Source: Streptomyces gobiensis (GTDB lineage Bacteria; Actinomycetota; Actinomycetes; Streptomycetales; Streptomycetaceae). From it: a stretch of 64,000 nucleotides of DNA. Of this stretch, positions 43,087 to 52,445 are shown piece after piece. The notes beneath the pieces are model-generated. The model did not search any database. It saw nothing but the letters and a program-made list of their open reading frames with translations, and was not told where the DNA came from. The DNA lies in assembly GCF_021216675.1 (NCBI RefSeq), contig NZ_CP086120.1:2338501-2402500 (forward strand), in the 5' to 3' direction. Every line of letters begins with the position of its first letter. Position 1 is the stretch's first letter. The position numbers and the translations under genes were made by a program.

Positions 43087-43566
43087 CGAAGCCTGCCCCG
43101 GGTGGAGTTCCCCCGATACCCTCCCCTTCCCGGAAACCGGGGCTGTGCCCCGGGCCCCGGGGTTGGCCGGGTGCGGGCCGGTGGCCGGTGTTGTGCCCAC
43201 CCTCCCCCATAGCCTTAAGGGCATGGGGGGACCCCCATCGCCCCTCTGGGGGTCCCCCCGGACGAAGTCTGGGGGAGGCCCGAGTGCCCACAACACTCGA
43301 CGGCGTGAGGGGGTGGGGAGGGGTGGGTTGTTCCGGACGCTTGCCCGTGATTTGTGGCCCGACACACACTCAACCGCCCAACACAACGCCACCGCGCGTC
43401 GGGCCGTAAATCATGGGTCCGGAACGTTCCACCCCGGACCGCCCCCGACCGACCCATCCACAGCAGCCATGGGTGAGCGCACGCATCACCGCAACGGGTG
43501 GGTGGGCGGGGAAAAACCCACCCACGGCGGGAAAGCCGAACCGACCACCCGCAGGGGCGGGCGGAA
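43087..43566. repeat. Intergenic dispersed-repeat region (copy C)
   Basis: A gene-free stretch between the convergent PaaX and ilvD genes. It begins with the CCCGATACCCTCCCCTTCCC motif seen in the other copies and continues with the GTGCGGGCCGGTGGCCGG block. At 43196-43285 it has an insert of nested hairpins (GGGGGACCCCCATCGCCCC, then CTCTGGGGGTCCCCCC). From 43301 it matches copy B at 13667 for about 200 nt, including the long inverted repeat. Transcription from both sides probably ends here. Confidence 0.75.
43330..43425. repeat. 96-bp long inverted repeat, copy 2
   Basis: It has the same length as the copy at 13692 and nearly the same sequence. The inner arms GGCCCGAC and GTCGGGCC pair perfectly here where copy 1 has a mismatch, so the change keeps base pairing. 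The outer arms are GTTCCGGAC and GTCCGGAAC. Confidence 0.75.
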
Positions 43567-45408
43567 TCAGGCGAGCCGGGAGATGTCGCGGACCGCGCCC
43601 TTGTCGGCCGACGTAGCCATCGCCGCGTAGGCGCGCAGCGCCTGGGAGACCTTGCGGTCACGGGCGACGGGCGCGTAGCGCCCGCCCCGCGCCTCGCGGC
43701 GAGCGGAAAGCTCCTCGGCGGAGACCTTCAGCTCGATCGAGCGGTTCGGGATGTCGATCGCGATCAGGTCACCGTCCTCGACCAAGGCGATCGTGCCGCC
43801 CGCCGCCGCCTCCGGCGACGCGTGGCCGATGGACAGCCCCGAGGTCCCGCCGGAGAAGCGGCCGTCGGTGACCAGGGCGCACTTGGCGCCCAGTCCCCGG
43901 CCCTTGAGGAAGGCCGTCGGGTACAGCATCTCCTGCATACCGGGGCCGCCCTTGGGGCCCTCGTAGCGGACGACGACCACGTCGCCTTCCTTGACCCGCT
44001 TGTTGAGGATGGCGTCGACCGCGTCCTCCTGGGACTCGACGACCACCGCCGGGCCCTCGAAGGTCCAGATGGACTCGTCGACGCCCGCCGTCTTCACGAC
44101 ACAGCCGTCCTCGGCCAGGTTGCCGTAGAGGACCGCCAGACCGCCGTCGGCGGAGTAGGCGTGTGCGGCGTCGCGGATGCAGCCACCGGCCGCGTCCACA
44201 TCGAGCGTGTCCCAGCGCTCGGACTGGGAGAAGGCCGTGGAAGACCGCACGCACCCAGGCGCCGCGTAGAACATCTCCGTGGCCTCCGCCGAGGGCGAGC
44301 CGCCGCGGATGTCCCACTTCTTCAGCCAGTCGGCCAGCGACGGCGAGTGAACGGCGTGCACATCCTCGTGCAGGTGGCCCGCGCGCTGGAGCTCGCCCAG
44401 GATGGCGGGGATGCCACCCGCCCGGTGGACGTCCTCCATGTGGTACGAGCCGTTCGGCGCGACCTTGCAGACGCAGGGCACCCGGCGCGACACCGCGTCG
44501 ATGTCGGCCATGGAGAAGGTGAGCTCGGCCTCCTGGGCCGCGGCCAGCAGATGGAGGACCGTATTGGTCGAGCCGCCCATGGCGACGTCCAGGGCCATGG
44601 CGTTCTCGAAGGCCTGACGGCTGGCGACGTTCCGCGGCAGGACCGTCTCGTCGTCATGCTCGTAGTACCGCTTGGTGATCTCCACGATCGTGCGGCCCGC
44701 GGCCTCGTACAGCTCCTTGCGGGCCGTGTGCGTGGCCAGCACCGAGCCGTTCCCAGGCAGGGCCAGGCCCAGCGCCTCGGCCAGGCAGTTCATGGAGTTC
44801 GCGGTGAACATGCCGGAACAGGAGCCGCAGGTCGGGCAGGCGGCTTCCTCGATCCGCTCCAGGTCCTCATCCGACGTGGTGTCGCTCACCGCCTCCGACA
44901 TCGCGTGGACCAGGTCCAGGTTCGACCGGACCGTGCCGTCCACCAGCGTGGTCTTGCCCGCCTCCATCGGCCCGCCGGAGACAAAGACGACCGGGATGTT
45001 GAGCCGCAGGGCGGCCATCAGCATGCCCGGGGTGATCTTGTCGCAGTTGGAGATGCAGATCAGCGCGTCGGCGCAGTGCGCCTCGGTCATGTACTCGACG
45101 GAGTCCGCGATCAGATCCCGCGACGGCAGGGAGTAGAGCATCCCGCCATGGCCCATGGCGATGCCGTCATCGACCGCGATGGTGTTGAACTCACGCGGGA
45201 TGCCGCCGGCCGCCTTGACCGCGTCGGAGACGATCCGCCCCACCGGCTGGAGGTGGGTGTGCCCCGGCACAAACTCCGTGAAGCTGTTGGCCACGGCGAT
45301 AATCGGCTTGCCGAAGTCCTCGCGCTCTACGCCCGCGGCGCGGAGGAGGGCTCGGGCGCCCGCCATATTGCGGCCATGGGTGACGGTGCGGGACCTCAGC
45401 TCGGGCAT
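43567..45408 (-). CDS. ilvD: Dihydroxy-acid dehydratase
   Basis: Third common step of valine, leucine and isoleucine synthesis: dehydrates 2,3-dihydroxy acids to 2-keto acids with an iron-sulphur cluster. At 613 residues it is full length, with cluster cysteines in [11 protein letters not shown] and [16 protein letters not shown], and the conserved [12 protein letters not shown] and [10 protein letters not shown] near the C-terminus. ATG at 45408 behind GGGAGAG. No other ilv gene is adjacent, as usual in streptomycetes. Confidence 0.96.
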   Translation of the reverse strand: MPELRSRTVTHGRNMAGARALLRAAGVEREDFGKPIIAVANSFTEFVPGHTHLQPVGRIVSDAVKAAGGIPREFNTIAVDDGIAMGHGGMLYSLPSRDLIADSVEYMTEAHCADALICISNCDKITPGMLMAALRLNIPVVFVSGGPMEAGKTTLVDGTVRSNLDLVHAMSEAVSDTTSDEDLERIEEAACPTCGSCSGMFTANSMNCLAEALGLALPGNGSVLATHTARKELYEAAGRTIVEITKRYYEHDDETVLPRNVASRQAFENAMALDVAMGGSTNTVLHLLAAAQEAELTFSMADIDAVSRRVPCVCKVAPNGSYHMEDVHRAGGIPAILGELQRAGHLHEDVHAVHSPSLADWLKKWDIRGGSPSAEATEMFYAAPGCVRSSTAFSQSERWDTLDVDAAGGCIRDAAHAYSADGGLAVLYGNLAEDGCVVKTAGVDESIWTFEGPAVVVESQEDAVDAILNKRVKEGDVVVVRYEGPKGGPGMQEMLYPTAFLKGRGLGAKCALVTDGRFSGGTSGLSIGHASPEAAAGGTIALVEDGDLIAIDIPNRSIELKVSAEELSARREARGGRYAPVARDRKVSQALRAYAAMATSADKGAVRDISRLA

Positions 45409-45513
45409 GGTGCGACTCTCCCTGCGGGTGACTCGGTAGTGACCACCGAGGGTACGCCTCTACATCCATGATCTGGACTGGTTTGCCGGATAGTGAGACG
45501 GGGAGCTCAGTTT

Positions 45514-45565
45514 CCGGCCAGTCCCCGGCCAGTCCCCGGCCAGTCCCCGGTCAGTCCCCGGTCAG
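45514..45565. repeat. 11-bp tandem repeat (about 4.7 units)
   Basis: Units of CCGGCCAGTCC, the later ones CCGGTCAGTCC, run from the ilvD upstream region into the last codons of the TetR gene. The TetR stop codon lies within a unit, so unit gain or loss could alter its C-terminus. Confidence 0.8.
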
Positions 45566-46165
45566 ATGGTGCTGCACCACCGGGGCCAGCCGGGCGATCA
45601 GCACCTCCCGGTCCTCCGAGGCCAGCGGCTCCACCTTGATCACATACCGCAGCATCGCCGTCCCCACCAGCTGTGCCACCGCCAGCTCGACCCGTAGCTC
45701 ACGGTCCGGCGCGGACAGCTCACCGACCAGCCGGGTCAGCAGCAGCCGGGTCACCATCGTGCGGAAGATCCGGGCCGCGGTCTCATTGTTCACCGCGGAC
45801 CGCACCACGGCCAGCATCGGCGCCCGGGTGGCCGGGTTCTCCCAGATGCCGAAGATGAAGCGGGTGATCTGCGCGCCCAGCTCATCGGCCCCCACCTGCG
45901 GCAACGCTTCCAGTCCGCGCCGGGCCGGGGCGATCGCGGCCTCGATCGCCGCCGCGAAGACCTGCTCCTTGGTGCCGAAGTAGTGGTGGACCAGCGCAGG
46001 GTCCACCTCCGCGCCCCGCGCGATGGCGCGGATCGACGTCTTGTCGTAGCCGCGCTCGGCGAACTCCGTACGGGCCGAGACGAGGATCCGGGACTTTGTG
46101 TCCGGCCCCTCGGCCGCACCCGTACGAGGGCGGCCACGGCGGCGCGGGCTCGGCGCCCCGCTCAT
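45551..46165 (-). CDS. TetR-family transcriptional regulator
   Basis: A 204-residue regulator with a Pro/Arg-rich N-terminal tail and a TetR helix-turn-helix ([37 protein letters not shown]). The ligand domain is of the TetR_C_17-like type ([20 protein letters not shown]). The ATG overlaps the stop of the upstream isomerase gene by 4 nt, so they are one unit. Target and ligand unknown. Confidence 0.9.
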   Translation of the reverse strand: MSGAPSPRRRGRPRTGAAEGPDTKSRILVSARTEFAERGYDKTSIRAIARGAEVDPALVHHYFGTKEQVFAAAIEAAIAPARRGLEALPQVGADELGAQITRFIFGIWENPATRAPMLAVVRSAVNNETAARIFRTMVTRLLLTRLVGELSAPDRELRVELAVAQLVGTAMLRYVIKVEPLASEDREVLIARLAPVVQHHLTGD

Positions 46166-46986
46166 GGCTCTGCCGTCCGGGCCGCGGCGGCCAGATGCAG
46201 CCGGGTGAAGGCCAGCGCCTCGGCGAGGTCCACCTCACGCTCCGCGGCGGACATCGCACGGCGTGTGTTGACCTCGACGACGACATGGCCGTCGAAGCCG
46301 TTCAGGGCGAGACGTTCCAGCACCTCCGCGCAGGGCTGGGTGCCACGGCCCGGCACCAGGTGCTCATCCTTGTTGGAACCGTTCCCATCGGCGATATGGA
46401 CATGGCCGAGACGGTCACCCATCCGGTCCAGCATCGCGAGAGTGTCGGTACGGGCCGTCGACGTATGGGACAGGTCGATGGTGAAGTGACGGTAGTCATC
46501 GTCGCTGGGGTCCCAGTTGGGCGCGTACGCGAGCATCTCGCGGTCGCGGTAGCGCCAGGGGTACATGTTCTCGACCGCGAACCGGACGTCGGTCTCACCG
46601 GCCATCCGCCAGATTCCGCGGACAAACTCCCTGGCGTACGACCGCTGCCACCGGAAGGGCGGATGGACGACGACGGTCGAGGCGCCCAGCCGCTCGGCGG
46701 CCGAGCGGGCCCGCTGCAGCTTCGTCCAGGGGTCGGTGGACCAGACCCGCTGGGTGATCAGGAGACACGGTGCGTGTACGGCGAGGACCGGGACGCCGTG
46801 GTGGTCGGAGAGGCGGCGCAACGCGTCGATGTCCTGGCTGACCGGGTCGGTCCAGACCATGATCTCGACTCCGTCGTAGCCCAGGCGCGCGGCGATCTCG
46901 AAGGCCGTCGCTGTGGACTCCGGATACACGGAGGCCGTGGACAGGGCGACCTTCACGTCCGGGGTGCGCGCCGAATCTTGAGCCAC
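46162..46986 (-). CDS. Sugar-phosphate isomerase/epimerase-like TIM-barrel protein
   Basis: A 274-residue AP-endonuclease-2/xylose-isomerase-like barrel ([78 protein letters not shown]). Metal ligands Glu, Asp and His are in place. The reaction is unknown; the family acts on sugars, inositols or hydroxypyruvate. First gene of a two-gene operon with the TetR regulator. Confidence 0.82.
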   Translation of the reverse strand: MAQDSARTPDVKVALSTASVYPESTATAFEIAARLGYDGVEIMVWTDPVSQDIDALRRLSDHHGVPVLAVHAPCLLITQRVWSTDPWTKLQRARSAAERLGASTVVVHPPFRWQRSYAREFVRGIWRMAGETDVRFAVENMYPWRYRDREMLAYAPNWDPSDDDYRHFTIDLSHTSTARTDTLAMLDRMGDRLGHVHIADGNGSNKDEHLVPGRGTQPCAEVLERLALNGFDGHVVVEVNTRRAMSAAEREVDLAEALAFTRLHLAAAARTAEP

Positions 46987-47218
46987 GGGGCAAGCCTACG
47001 GTGAGCTTGCCTGCGGGGTTTCCCAGGCCCGGCGCTTCCTGGGCGGGCTCCGCGGGGTGGGTGGGTGTCCCCCTATTCCCGCCCCTTCCCGGCTGTACCG
47101 ATATGCGGCTCCGCCGCGTGGCGGGGCTTCGCCCCGGGCCCCGCCGGGTTGCGGGCCGGTGGCCGGGGGGTTGTGCCCACCCACAGCCCCTCGCGGGGCT
47201 GCGAGTGCCCACAACGCG
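46987..47218. repeat. Intergenic dispersed-repeat region (copy D)
   Basis: It shares TACCGATATGCGGCTCC (47097-47113) and the paired CCCACCCACAGCCCC / GGGGCTGCGAGTGCCCACAA motif (47178-47215) with copy B at 13.5 kb. No gene is seen. It lies between the isomerase start and the Ppx/GppA gene end. Confidence 0.7.
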
Positions 47219-48151
47219 CTACGCGGAGCGTAGGTGGTCCAGGCGGCGGAGGATTACGCCCTCGCGTAGGGCCCAGGGGCAGATCTCCAGGGTTTCCACG
47301 CCGAACAGATCCATCGCGCCCTCGGCGACCAGCGCGCCCGCCAGCAGCTGGCGGGCGCGGCCCTCGGAGACCCCGGGGAGCTCGGCGCGCTGCTGGGCCG
47401 GCATCGCGGCCAGCTTCGGGACCCACTCCTCCAGTGACTTACGGCCCAGATCCCGCTGTACGTACAGCCCCTCGGCGGAGCGAGCGGCCCCGCCGAGGCG
47501 GGCGAGCTGTTTGAAGGTCTTGGAGGTGGCCACCACATGATCCGGCGCCCCGAGGCGGCTGAACTCGCCCACGATACGGGCGATTTCCGCCCGTACATGG
47601 CGGCGCAGCGACCGTACGTCCGCCGGGTCGGGCGGATCGCCGGGCAGCCAGGAGCCGGTGAGCCGCCCCGCGCCCAGGGGCAGTGACACCGCGGCGTCCG
47701 GCTCCTCGTCGATCCCGTAGGCGATCTCCAGGGAGCCGCCGCCGATGTCCAGCACGAGGAGCCGCCCGGCCGACCAGCCGAACCAGCGGCGGGCGGCGAG
47801 GAAGGTGAGCCGCGCCTCCTCCGAACCGGACAGCACCTGCAGCTCCACGCCGGTGTCGACGGTGACACGGGCCAGGACGTGCTGATGGTTGCTGGCTTCC
47901 CGTACCGCCGAGGTGGCGAACGGGAGTACATCCTCGACGCCCTTGTCCTCGGCGATCTCCAGGGCTTCCTTGATCGTGCTGGCCAGCCGGTCGATGCCGT
48001 CCGGACTGATCGCGCCGCCGTCATCGAGGAGTTCGGCCAGGCGCAGTTCCGCCTTGTGCGAGTAGGCGGGCAGCGGGCGCGCGCCCGGGTGTGCGTCCAC
48101 CACCAGGAGGTGAACGGTATTCGAACCCACATCGAGGACACCGAGTCTCAT
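47219..48151 (-). CDS. Ppx/GppA-family exopolyphosphatase
   Basis: A 310-residue sugar-kinase/actin-fold phosphatase that degrades polyphosphate or pppGpp. The P-loop region [15 protein letters not shown] and the second phosphate motif [15 protein letters not shown] are clear, and the catalytic Glu is in [13 protein letters not shown]. It is shorter than E. coli Ppx (no C-terminal HD domain), as usual in actinobacteria. The ATG has no Shine-Dalgarno site, but TAGCGT lies eight bases upstream, suggesting a leaderless message. Confidence 0.9.
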   Translation of the reverse strand: MRLGVLDVGSNTVHLLVVDAHPGARPLPAYSHKAELRLAELLDDGGAISPDGIDRLASTIKEALEIAEDKGVEDVLPFATSAVREASNHQHVLARVTVDTGVELQVLSGSEEARLTFLAARRWFGWSAGRLLVLDIGGGSLEIAYGIDEEPDAAVSLPLGAGRLTGSWLPGDPPDPADVRSLRRHVRAEIARIVGEFSRLGAPDHVVATSKTFKQLARLGGAARSAEGLYVQRDLGRKSLEEWVPKLAAMPAQQRAELPGVSEGRARQLLAGALVAEGAMDLFGVETLEICPWALREGVILRRLDHLRSA

Positions 48152-48159
48152 AGGAGAGA

Positions 48160-48207
48160 ACGCTACTGCGCCGACCGGGGTGCCGGTCCCCCATGGGCCC
48201 GTACCCT
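48160..48207. promoter_or_regulatory. Divergent leaderless promoters
   Basis: The minus strand has TAGCGT at 48165-48160, eight bases before the Ppx/GppA ATG. The plus strand has TACCCT at 48202-48207, six bases before the GTG of the next gene. Both genes lack a ribosome-binding site. Confidence 0.5.
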
Positions 48208-48213
48208 GGACGC

Positions 48214-49032
48214 GTGGTGAAGACGAACAAGGCGAAGGCGGACAAAAGTCAGAACGTGGGTGGGAAGAAGCGGCGGGCCGCCGGGGAGGAAGTCGATCTG
48301 GATCACGCACGGGCGTGGGTCGAGTTCCCGGATCCGGCGGATGACGAGCAGATCTTCCGCTGCGATCTGACCTGGCTGACCTCGCGGTGGAACTGCATCT
48401 TCGGCCAGGGGTGCCAGGGCATCCAGGCCGGACAGGCGAGCGATGGCTGCTGCACGCTGGGTGCGCACTTCTCGGATGAGGACGATGAGAGGCGGGTCGC
48501 CGGGCACGCGGCCCGGCTGACGCCGCAGACCTGGCAGTTTCACGATGTCGCCATGGAGTCGGGCTGGACCGAGACCGATGAGGACGGTGAGCGGAAGACC
48601 CGGCGCTACGAGGGGGCGTGCATCTTCAACAACCGGCCGGGCTTCCCGGGCGGCGCCGGGTGCGCACTGCACATACTGGCGCTGCGGGAGGAGCGCGAGC
48701 CGCTGGAGACCAAGCCGGATGTGTGCTGGCAGCTGCCGGTCCGGCGGACCTATGAGTGGGTGGAGCGGCCGGACGGCGAGCAGAAGCTGTATGTGTCGAT
48801 CGGTGAGTACGACCGGCGTGGCTGGGGCTCCGGTGGCCATGATCTGCACTGGTGGTGCACGGGGGCAACGGCCGCGCATGGTGCGGGTGAGCCGGTGTAT
48901 GTCTCGTACCGCCCGGAGCTGACCGAGCTGATGGGCAAGGAGGGCTACGACCGTCTCGCCGAGCTCTGCGAACAGCGTCTGGCCTCCCAGCTCCCGCTGC
49001 TGGCCCCGCACCCGGCGGATCCGGCCGCCTAG
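48214..49032 (+). CDS. Cys-rich protein of unknown function
   Basis: A 272-residue soluble protein. After a Lys-rich start it carries many cysteines: [53 protein letters not shown] and WWCTGA. The spacing suggests a metal or iron-sulphur site like those of YkgJ/DUF3109-type proteins, but I do not recognise the exact family. The C-terminus is helical. Start GTG at 48214 (or 48217) by a leaderless -10 box. Its stop overlaps that of the opposite gene. Confidence 0.7.
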   Translation: MVKTNKAKADKSQNVGGKKRRAAGEEVDLDHARAWVEFPDPADDEQIFRCDLTWLTSRWNCIFGQGCQGIQAGQASDGCCTLGAHFSDEDDERRVAGHAARLTPQTWQFHDVAMESGWTETDEDGERKTRRYEGACIFNNRPGFPGGAGCALHILALREEREPLETKPDVCWQLPVRRTYEWVERPDGEQKLYVSIGEYDRRGWGSGGHDLHWWCTGATAAHGAGEPVYVSYRPELTELMGKEGYDRLAELCEQRLASQLPLLAPHPADPAA

Positions 49033-50717
49033 GACGAGGGCGAGGACGACGAGGACGACGAGGACGACGAGGGGGACGACTCCTCGGGTGGGTCAGAGGG
49101 GGACGGGCTGGGGTCGGACGGCTCCGGGTCGGAGGGCGATGGGCTGCCCGGGTCCGAGGGGCCGGGGTCCGGGTCCTTGCCACGGCCCTGGAGCGTGATC
49201 ACCGTGTTCGCGGGGGCGATCTGGATACGGGCCGACCACTCACCCTGCGGTTCGCGGGCACGGTCGATGGTCACCGTGATCGTCGTGGACTCACCGGGCT
49301 GTAGCGTGCCGGACGTATGGCTGAGCCGTAGCCAGCTGGCGTCAGTCGACGCGGACCAGTGCACCGGTGATCCGCCGGATGCCGTCAGGGTGATCTGCGT
49401 AACGTCGCCGGATGGCTGGGCGTCGACCGTCAGCCGTCCCGGCCCGGGCTGTGCGGGGGCGCCGCTGGGGCTGCCGACGGCGCCGGTGCCGCCACCGTGG
49501 GAGTACCGGGTGGCGGGGTCGCTGGACCCGTCGCCGTCCGGGGAGCCGGAGGAGCCGTCCGCCTCAGCGGACACCTTGGCCCCGCGCCGCCCGCGCGGGT
49601 TCTTGGCCGGGTCGCCGGTGGGGTCGCCCGTACGGTCGGCGCGGCCGGCGTTCTCATAAGGGTGGCCGTTCAGACCCTGCTGCTCATCCGGCTCGGTCGC
49701 CGAGGCTGAGGTCACATCCCGGCCCTCCCCGGTGAACGGCGCCGCGCGATACGCCGCCCAGAGGGCGACCACCGGTGCCGCGACCACGGTGGCGACCACC
49801 GTGGTGGTCACCGCCCGGCTGCGCAGCCGGCCCCGGCGGGCGCCCCGGTCCCTGAGCTCGACCGGGAAGCCCCGCCGGTCAAGGCGCGGTGTCGGCAGCA
49901 CCCTGGCCCGCAGCGCGGCACGCATCGCGGCGTGCACGGCGGCCCGCGGCGCCTCCAGCACGGTGAGGGTGCTGGTGCCGAGGGCCACGGTGCCGGGCCA
50001 GGACGCCCCGGCCATCACCCGCTCAGCGGTCCGGCGGCAGTTGGCGCACGCGTCGACATGCCGCACCAACTCCCGGCGCAGCGCGGTGCCGAGAAGCACC
50101 TCGTGGTCCCCGGCGAGCCGGGCGACGGCCGGACAGCCACCGGTCTCCACAACGGCCAGCGCCGCCCGGGTCCGCTCGACCTCGCAGGCACCGCTGGAGA
50201 GCAGCAGCCGGGTGGCGTCGCTGTCCATGCTGAGGATGGCGGCGACCTCATGGACGGGCAGCTGATGGCGCACGGCCAGCTCAAGCGCCTCGCGCTGCTC
50301 GGGGGTGGTTCCGGCGGCCTCCGGCCAGGCGAGGGCGGCGAGTTCACGGCGGCGCTGGGTGGCGGCGGCACCGGAGAGCTTGGGCCGCTCGGGCTGGCCG
50401 TGGGCGGCGAGACGGCGCAGACAGGCCCACCGGGTCAACGCGTAGAGCCAGGGGCGGTACAGCGCGGTATCGGCGGGGCGGCGGCCGCGACGCTGGGCCC
50501 GTTCGCGCTGCCGCTCGGCGAGTGCGAGCGCCTCACCGAGGGCCGCGGTGGCGGCCTCGTGCTCGCACATGACGGAGAGGCAATACGTGAACAGCCCGTC
50601 GAGATGCGGGTCGTAGTGCATGGGCGGCCAGGTCTCCACCGGATCAGCGCGCATCGCGCCACGGCGCGCCACGTCTGCGCCAGTGGTGTGCGGAGGGTGC
50701 TCGCGCCTGCTCATCAT
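49029..50717 (-). CDS. Sigma-like/zinc-finger membrane protein with C-terminal BACON domain
   Basis: A 562-residue chimera. Residues about 35-190 look like a degenerate ECF sigma factor ([40 protein letters not shown]). Next is a zinc-finger anti-sigma-like segment ([13 protein letters not shown]), one membrane span (about 300-325) and a linker rich in Gly/Asp/Ser. The outside BACON domain spans about 430-500 ([20 protein letters not shown]). The tail is Pro/Ser-rich and ends in a run of ten Ser residues. This joins a cytoplasmic sigma-like part to a surface domain in one chain. ATG start at 50717; a later Met at residue 22 is possible. Confidence 0.75.
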   Translation of the reverse strand: MMSRREHPPHTTGADVARRGAMRADPVETWPPMHYDPHLDGLFTYCLSVMCEHEAATAALGEALALAERQRERAQRRGRRPADTALYRPWLYALTRWACLRRLAAHGQPERPKLSGAAATQRRRELAALAWPEAAGTTPEQREALELAVRHQLPVHEVAAILSMDSDATRLLLSSGACEVERTRAALAVVETGGCPAVARLAGDHEVLLGTALRRELVRHVDACANCRRTAERVMAGASWPGTVALGTSTLTVLEAPRAAVHAAMRAALRARVLPTPRLDRRGFPVELRDRGARRGRLRSRAVTTTVVATVVAAPVVALWAAYRAAPFTGEGRDVTSASATEPDEQQGLNGHPYENAGRADRTGDPTGDPAKNPRGRRGAKVSAEADGSSGSPDGDGSSDPATRYSHGGGTGAVGSPSGAPAQPGPGRLTVDAQPSGDVTQITLTASGGSPVHWSASTDASWLRLSHTSGTLQPGESTTITVTIDRAREPQGEWSARIQIAPANTVITLQGRGKDPDPGPSDPGSPSPSDPEPSDPSPSPSDPPEESSPSSSSSSSSSSPSS

Positions 50718-50799
50718 CCGGTGACCGTAGGCCTCAATTGGGTATGAACTCTCGCCGGTTGCGCAGGTTTAACCCTTACGGGTGACAATCTCGCTCGAA

Positions 50800-50890
50800 A
50801 GAGCACATGGGGTGGGCCTGCTACGGGGTGGGGCGGAGCGTCGTGGCTGGGGTGGGTGGTGGGTTGCGTAGAGGGGCCGGGCCCACCTGT
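50800..50890. repeat. Dispersed repeat, inverted relative to copy A
   Basis: CGGAGCGTCGTGGCTGG, then GGGTTGCGTAG, matches the complement of 5750-5795. It lies in the 277-nt spacer before radA, which shows no gene. TACGGT at 50982-50987 is seven bases before the radA ATG and suggests a leaderless promoter. Confidence 0.6.
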
Positions 50891-50994
50891 CCACCCTTCT
50901 ATGCCGGAGTGTGGGGCGTCAGGCCGCCCCTCTGCAGCCGCCAGTCAACCCCTCTACGGGTGGGCTGTCACTGCACCCCGTTACGGTGAGGCGC

Positions 50995-52398
50995 ATGGCC
51001 GCCCGTAAATCGTCCGCCAAGGACCGCCCCTCCTACCGTTGCACCGAGTGCGGCTGGACCACCGCCAAGTGGCTCGGCCGCTGCCCGGAGTGCCACGCCT
51101 GGGGCACCGTCGAGGAAACCGGCGCCGCGCCCGCCGTGCGGACGACCGCGCCCGGCCGGGTCTCCACCGCCGCACTGCCCATCGGGCAGGTGGACGGCTC
51201 CCTGGCCGCCGCCCGCTCCACCGGGGTGCCGGAGCTGGACCGGGTGCTCGGCGGCGGTCTGGTGCCGGGCGCGGTGGTGCTGTTCGCCGGGGAGCCGGGG
51301 GTCGGCAAGTCGACGCTGCTCCTCGATGTCGCCGCCAAGGCGGCCAGCGCGGAGGAGCGCACGCTGTATGTGACCGGCGAGGAGTCGGCGGGGCAGGTCC
51401 GGATGCGGGCGGACCGTATCGGCGCGCTGGACGACCACCTCTATCTGGCGGCCGAGACCGATCTCTCCGCCGTCCTCGGGCATCTGGACGAGGTCAAGCC
51501 CTCCCTGCTGGTGCTGGACTCGGTACAGACCGTGGCCTCCCCCGAGATCGACGGGGCGCCGGGCGGTATGGCACAGGTACGTGAGGTGGCCGGGGCGCTG
51601 ATCCGGGCGTCCAAGGAGCGCGGCATGTCCACGCTGCTGGTCGGCCATGTCACCAAGGACGGCGCCATCGCGGGCCCCCGGCTGCTGGAGCATCTGGTGG
51701 ACGTGGTGCTGCACTTCGAGGGTGACCGGCACGCCCGGCTGCGGCTCGTACGCGGGGTGAAGAACCGCTACGGCGCCACCGATGAGGTCGGCTGCTTCGA
51801 GCTGCACGACGAGGGGATCACCGGCCTGACCGACCCCTCCGGGCTCTTTCTCACCCGGCGCGATGAGCCCGTCCCCGGCACCTGTCTGACCGTAACCCTG
51901 GAGGGACGGCGGCCCCTGGTCGCCGAGGTGCAGTCGCTGACGGTCGACTCCCAGATCCCCTCGCCACGTCGCACCACCTCCGGCCTGGAGACCTCCCGGG
52001 TTTCGATGATGCTCGCCGTACTGGAGCAGCGCGGACGGATCAACGCCCTGGGCAAAAGGGACATCTACAGCGCCACGGTAGGAGGCGTGAAGCTCTCCGA
52101 GCCCGCTGCCGATCTGGCCGTCACCCTTGCCCTGGCAAGCGCGGCCATCGACACCCCGTTGCCGAAGAACCTGGTGGCGATCGGTGAGGTCGGGCTCGCG
52201 GGCGAGGTCCGCCGGGTCACCGGAGTGCAGCGGCGGCTGGCCGAGGCGGCCCGGCTCGGCTTCACCCACGCACTGGTCCCCGTCGACCCCGGGAAGGTGC
52301 CGGACGGCATGCGCGTCAGGGAGGTCGCGGACATAGGCGAGGCGCTGCGCGTGCTGCCCGCACGGAGCGCTGGGCCGGACGCTGACGGCCGCCGGTAG
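50995..52398 (+). CDS. radA: DNA repair protein RadA (Sms)
   Basis: A RecA-like ATPase that promotes branch migration in homologous recombination. The 467-residue protein has the zinc finger YRCTECGWTTAKWLGRCPEC, Walker A GEPGVGKST, the RadA-specific KNRYG motif (VKNRYGATDEVG) and a C-terminal Lon-protease-like domain (GEVGLAGEVRRV). The ATG at 50995 is preceded by a -10 box rather than a ribosome site. disA follows after 47 nt, the usual radA-disA pair. Confidence 0.95.
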   Translation: MAARKSSAKDRPSYRCTECGWTTAKWLGRCPECHAWGTVEETGAAPAVRTTAPGRVSTAALPIGQVDGSLAAARSTGVPELDRVLGGGLVPGAVVLFAGEPGVGKSTLLLDVAAKAASAEERTLYVTGEESAGQVRMRADRIGALDDHLYLAAETDLSAVLGHLDEVKPSLLVLDSVQTVASPEIDGAPGGMAQVREVAGALIRASKERGMSTLLVGHVTKDGAIAGPRLLEHLVDVVLHFEGDRHARLRLVRGVKNRYGATDEVGCFELHDEGITGLTDPSGLFLTRRDEPVPGTCLTVTLEGRRPLVAEVQSLTVDSQIPSPRRTTSGLETSRVSMMLAVLEQRGRINALGKRDIYSATVGGVKLSEPAADLAVTLALASAAIDTPLPKNLVAIGEVGLAGEVRRVTGVQRRLAEAARLGFTHALVPVDPGKVPDGMRVREVADIGEALRVLPARSAGPDADGRR

Positions 52399-52445
52399 AC
52401 TTTGCCCTGGTCTCGCCCGTACGTACGCACGACCGAAGGAGTGCC

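Noticed and set aside
43498-45471. 657-residue frame opposite ilvD
   Set aside because: Shadow of ilvD caused by codon bias.
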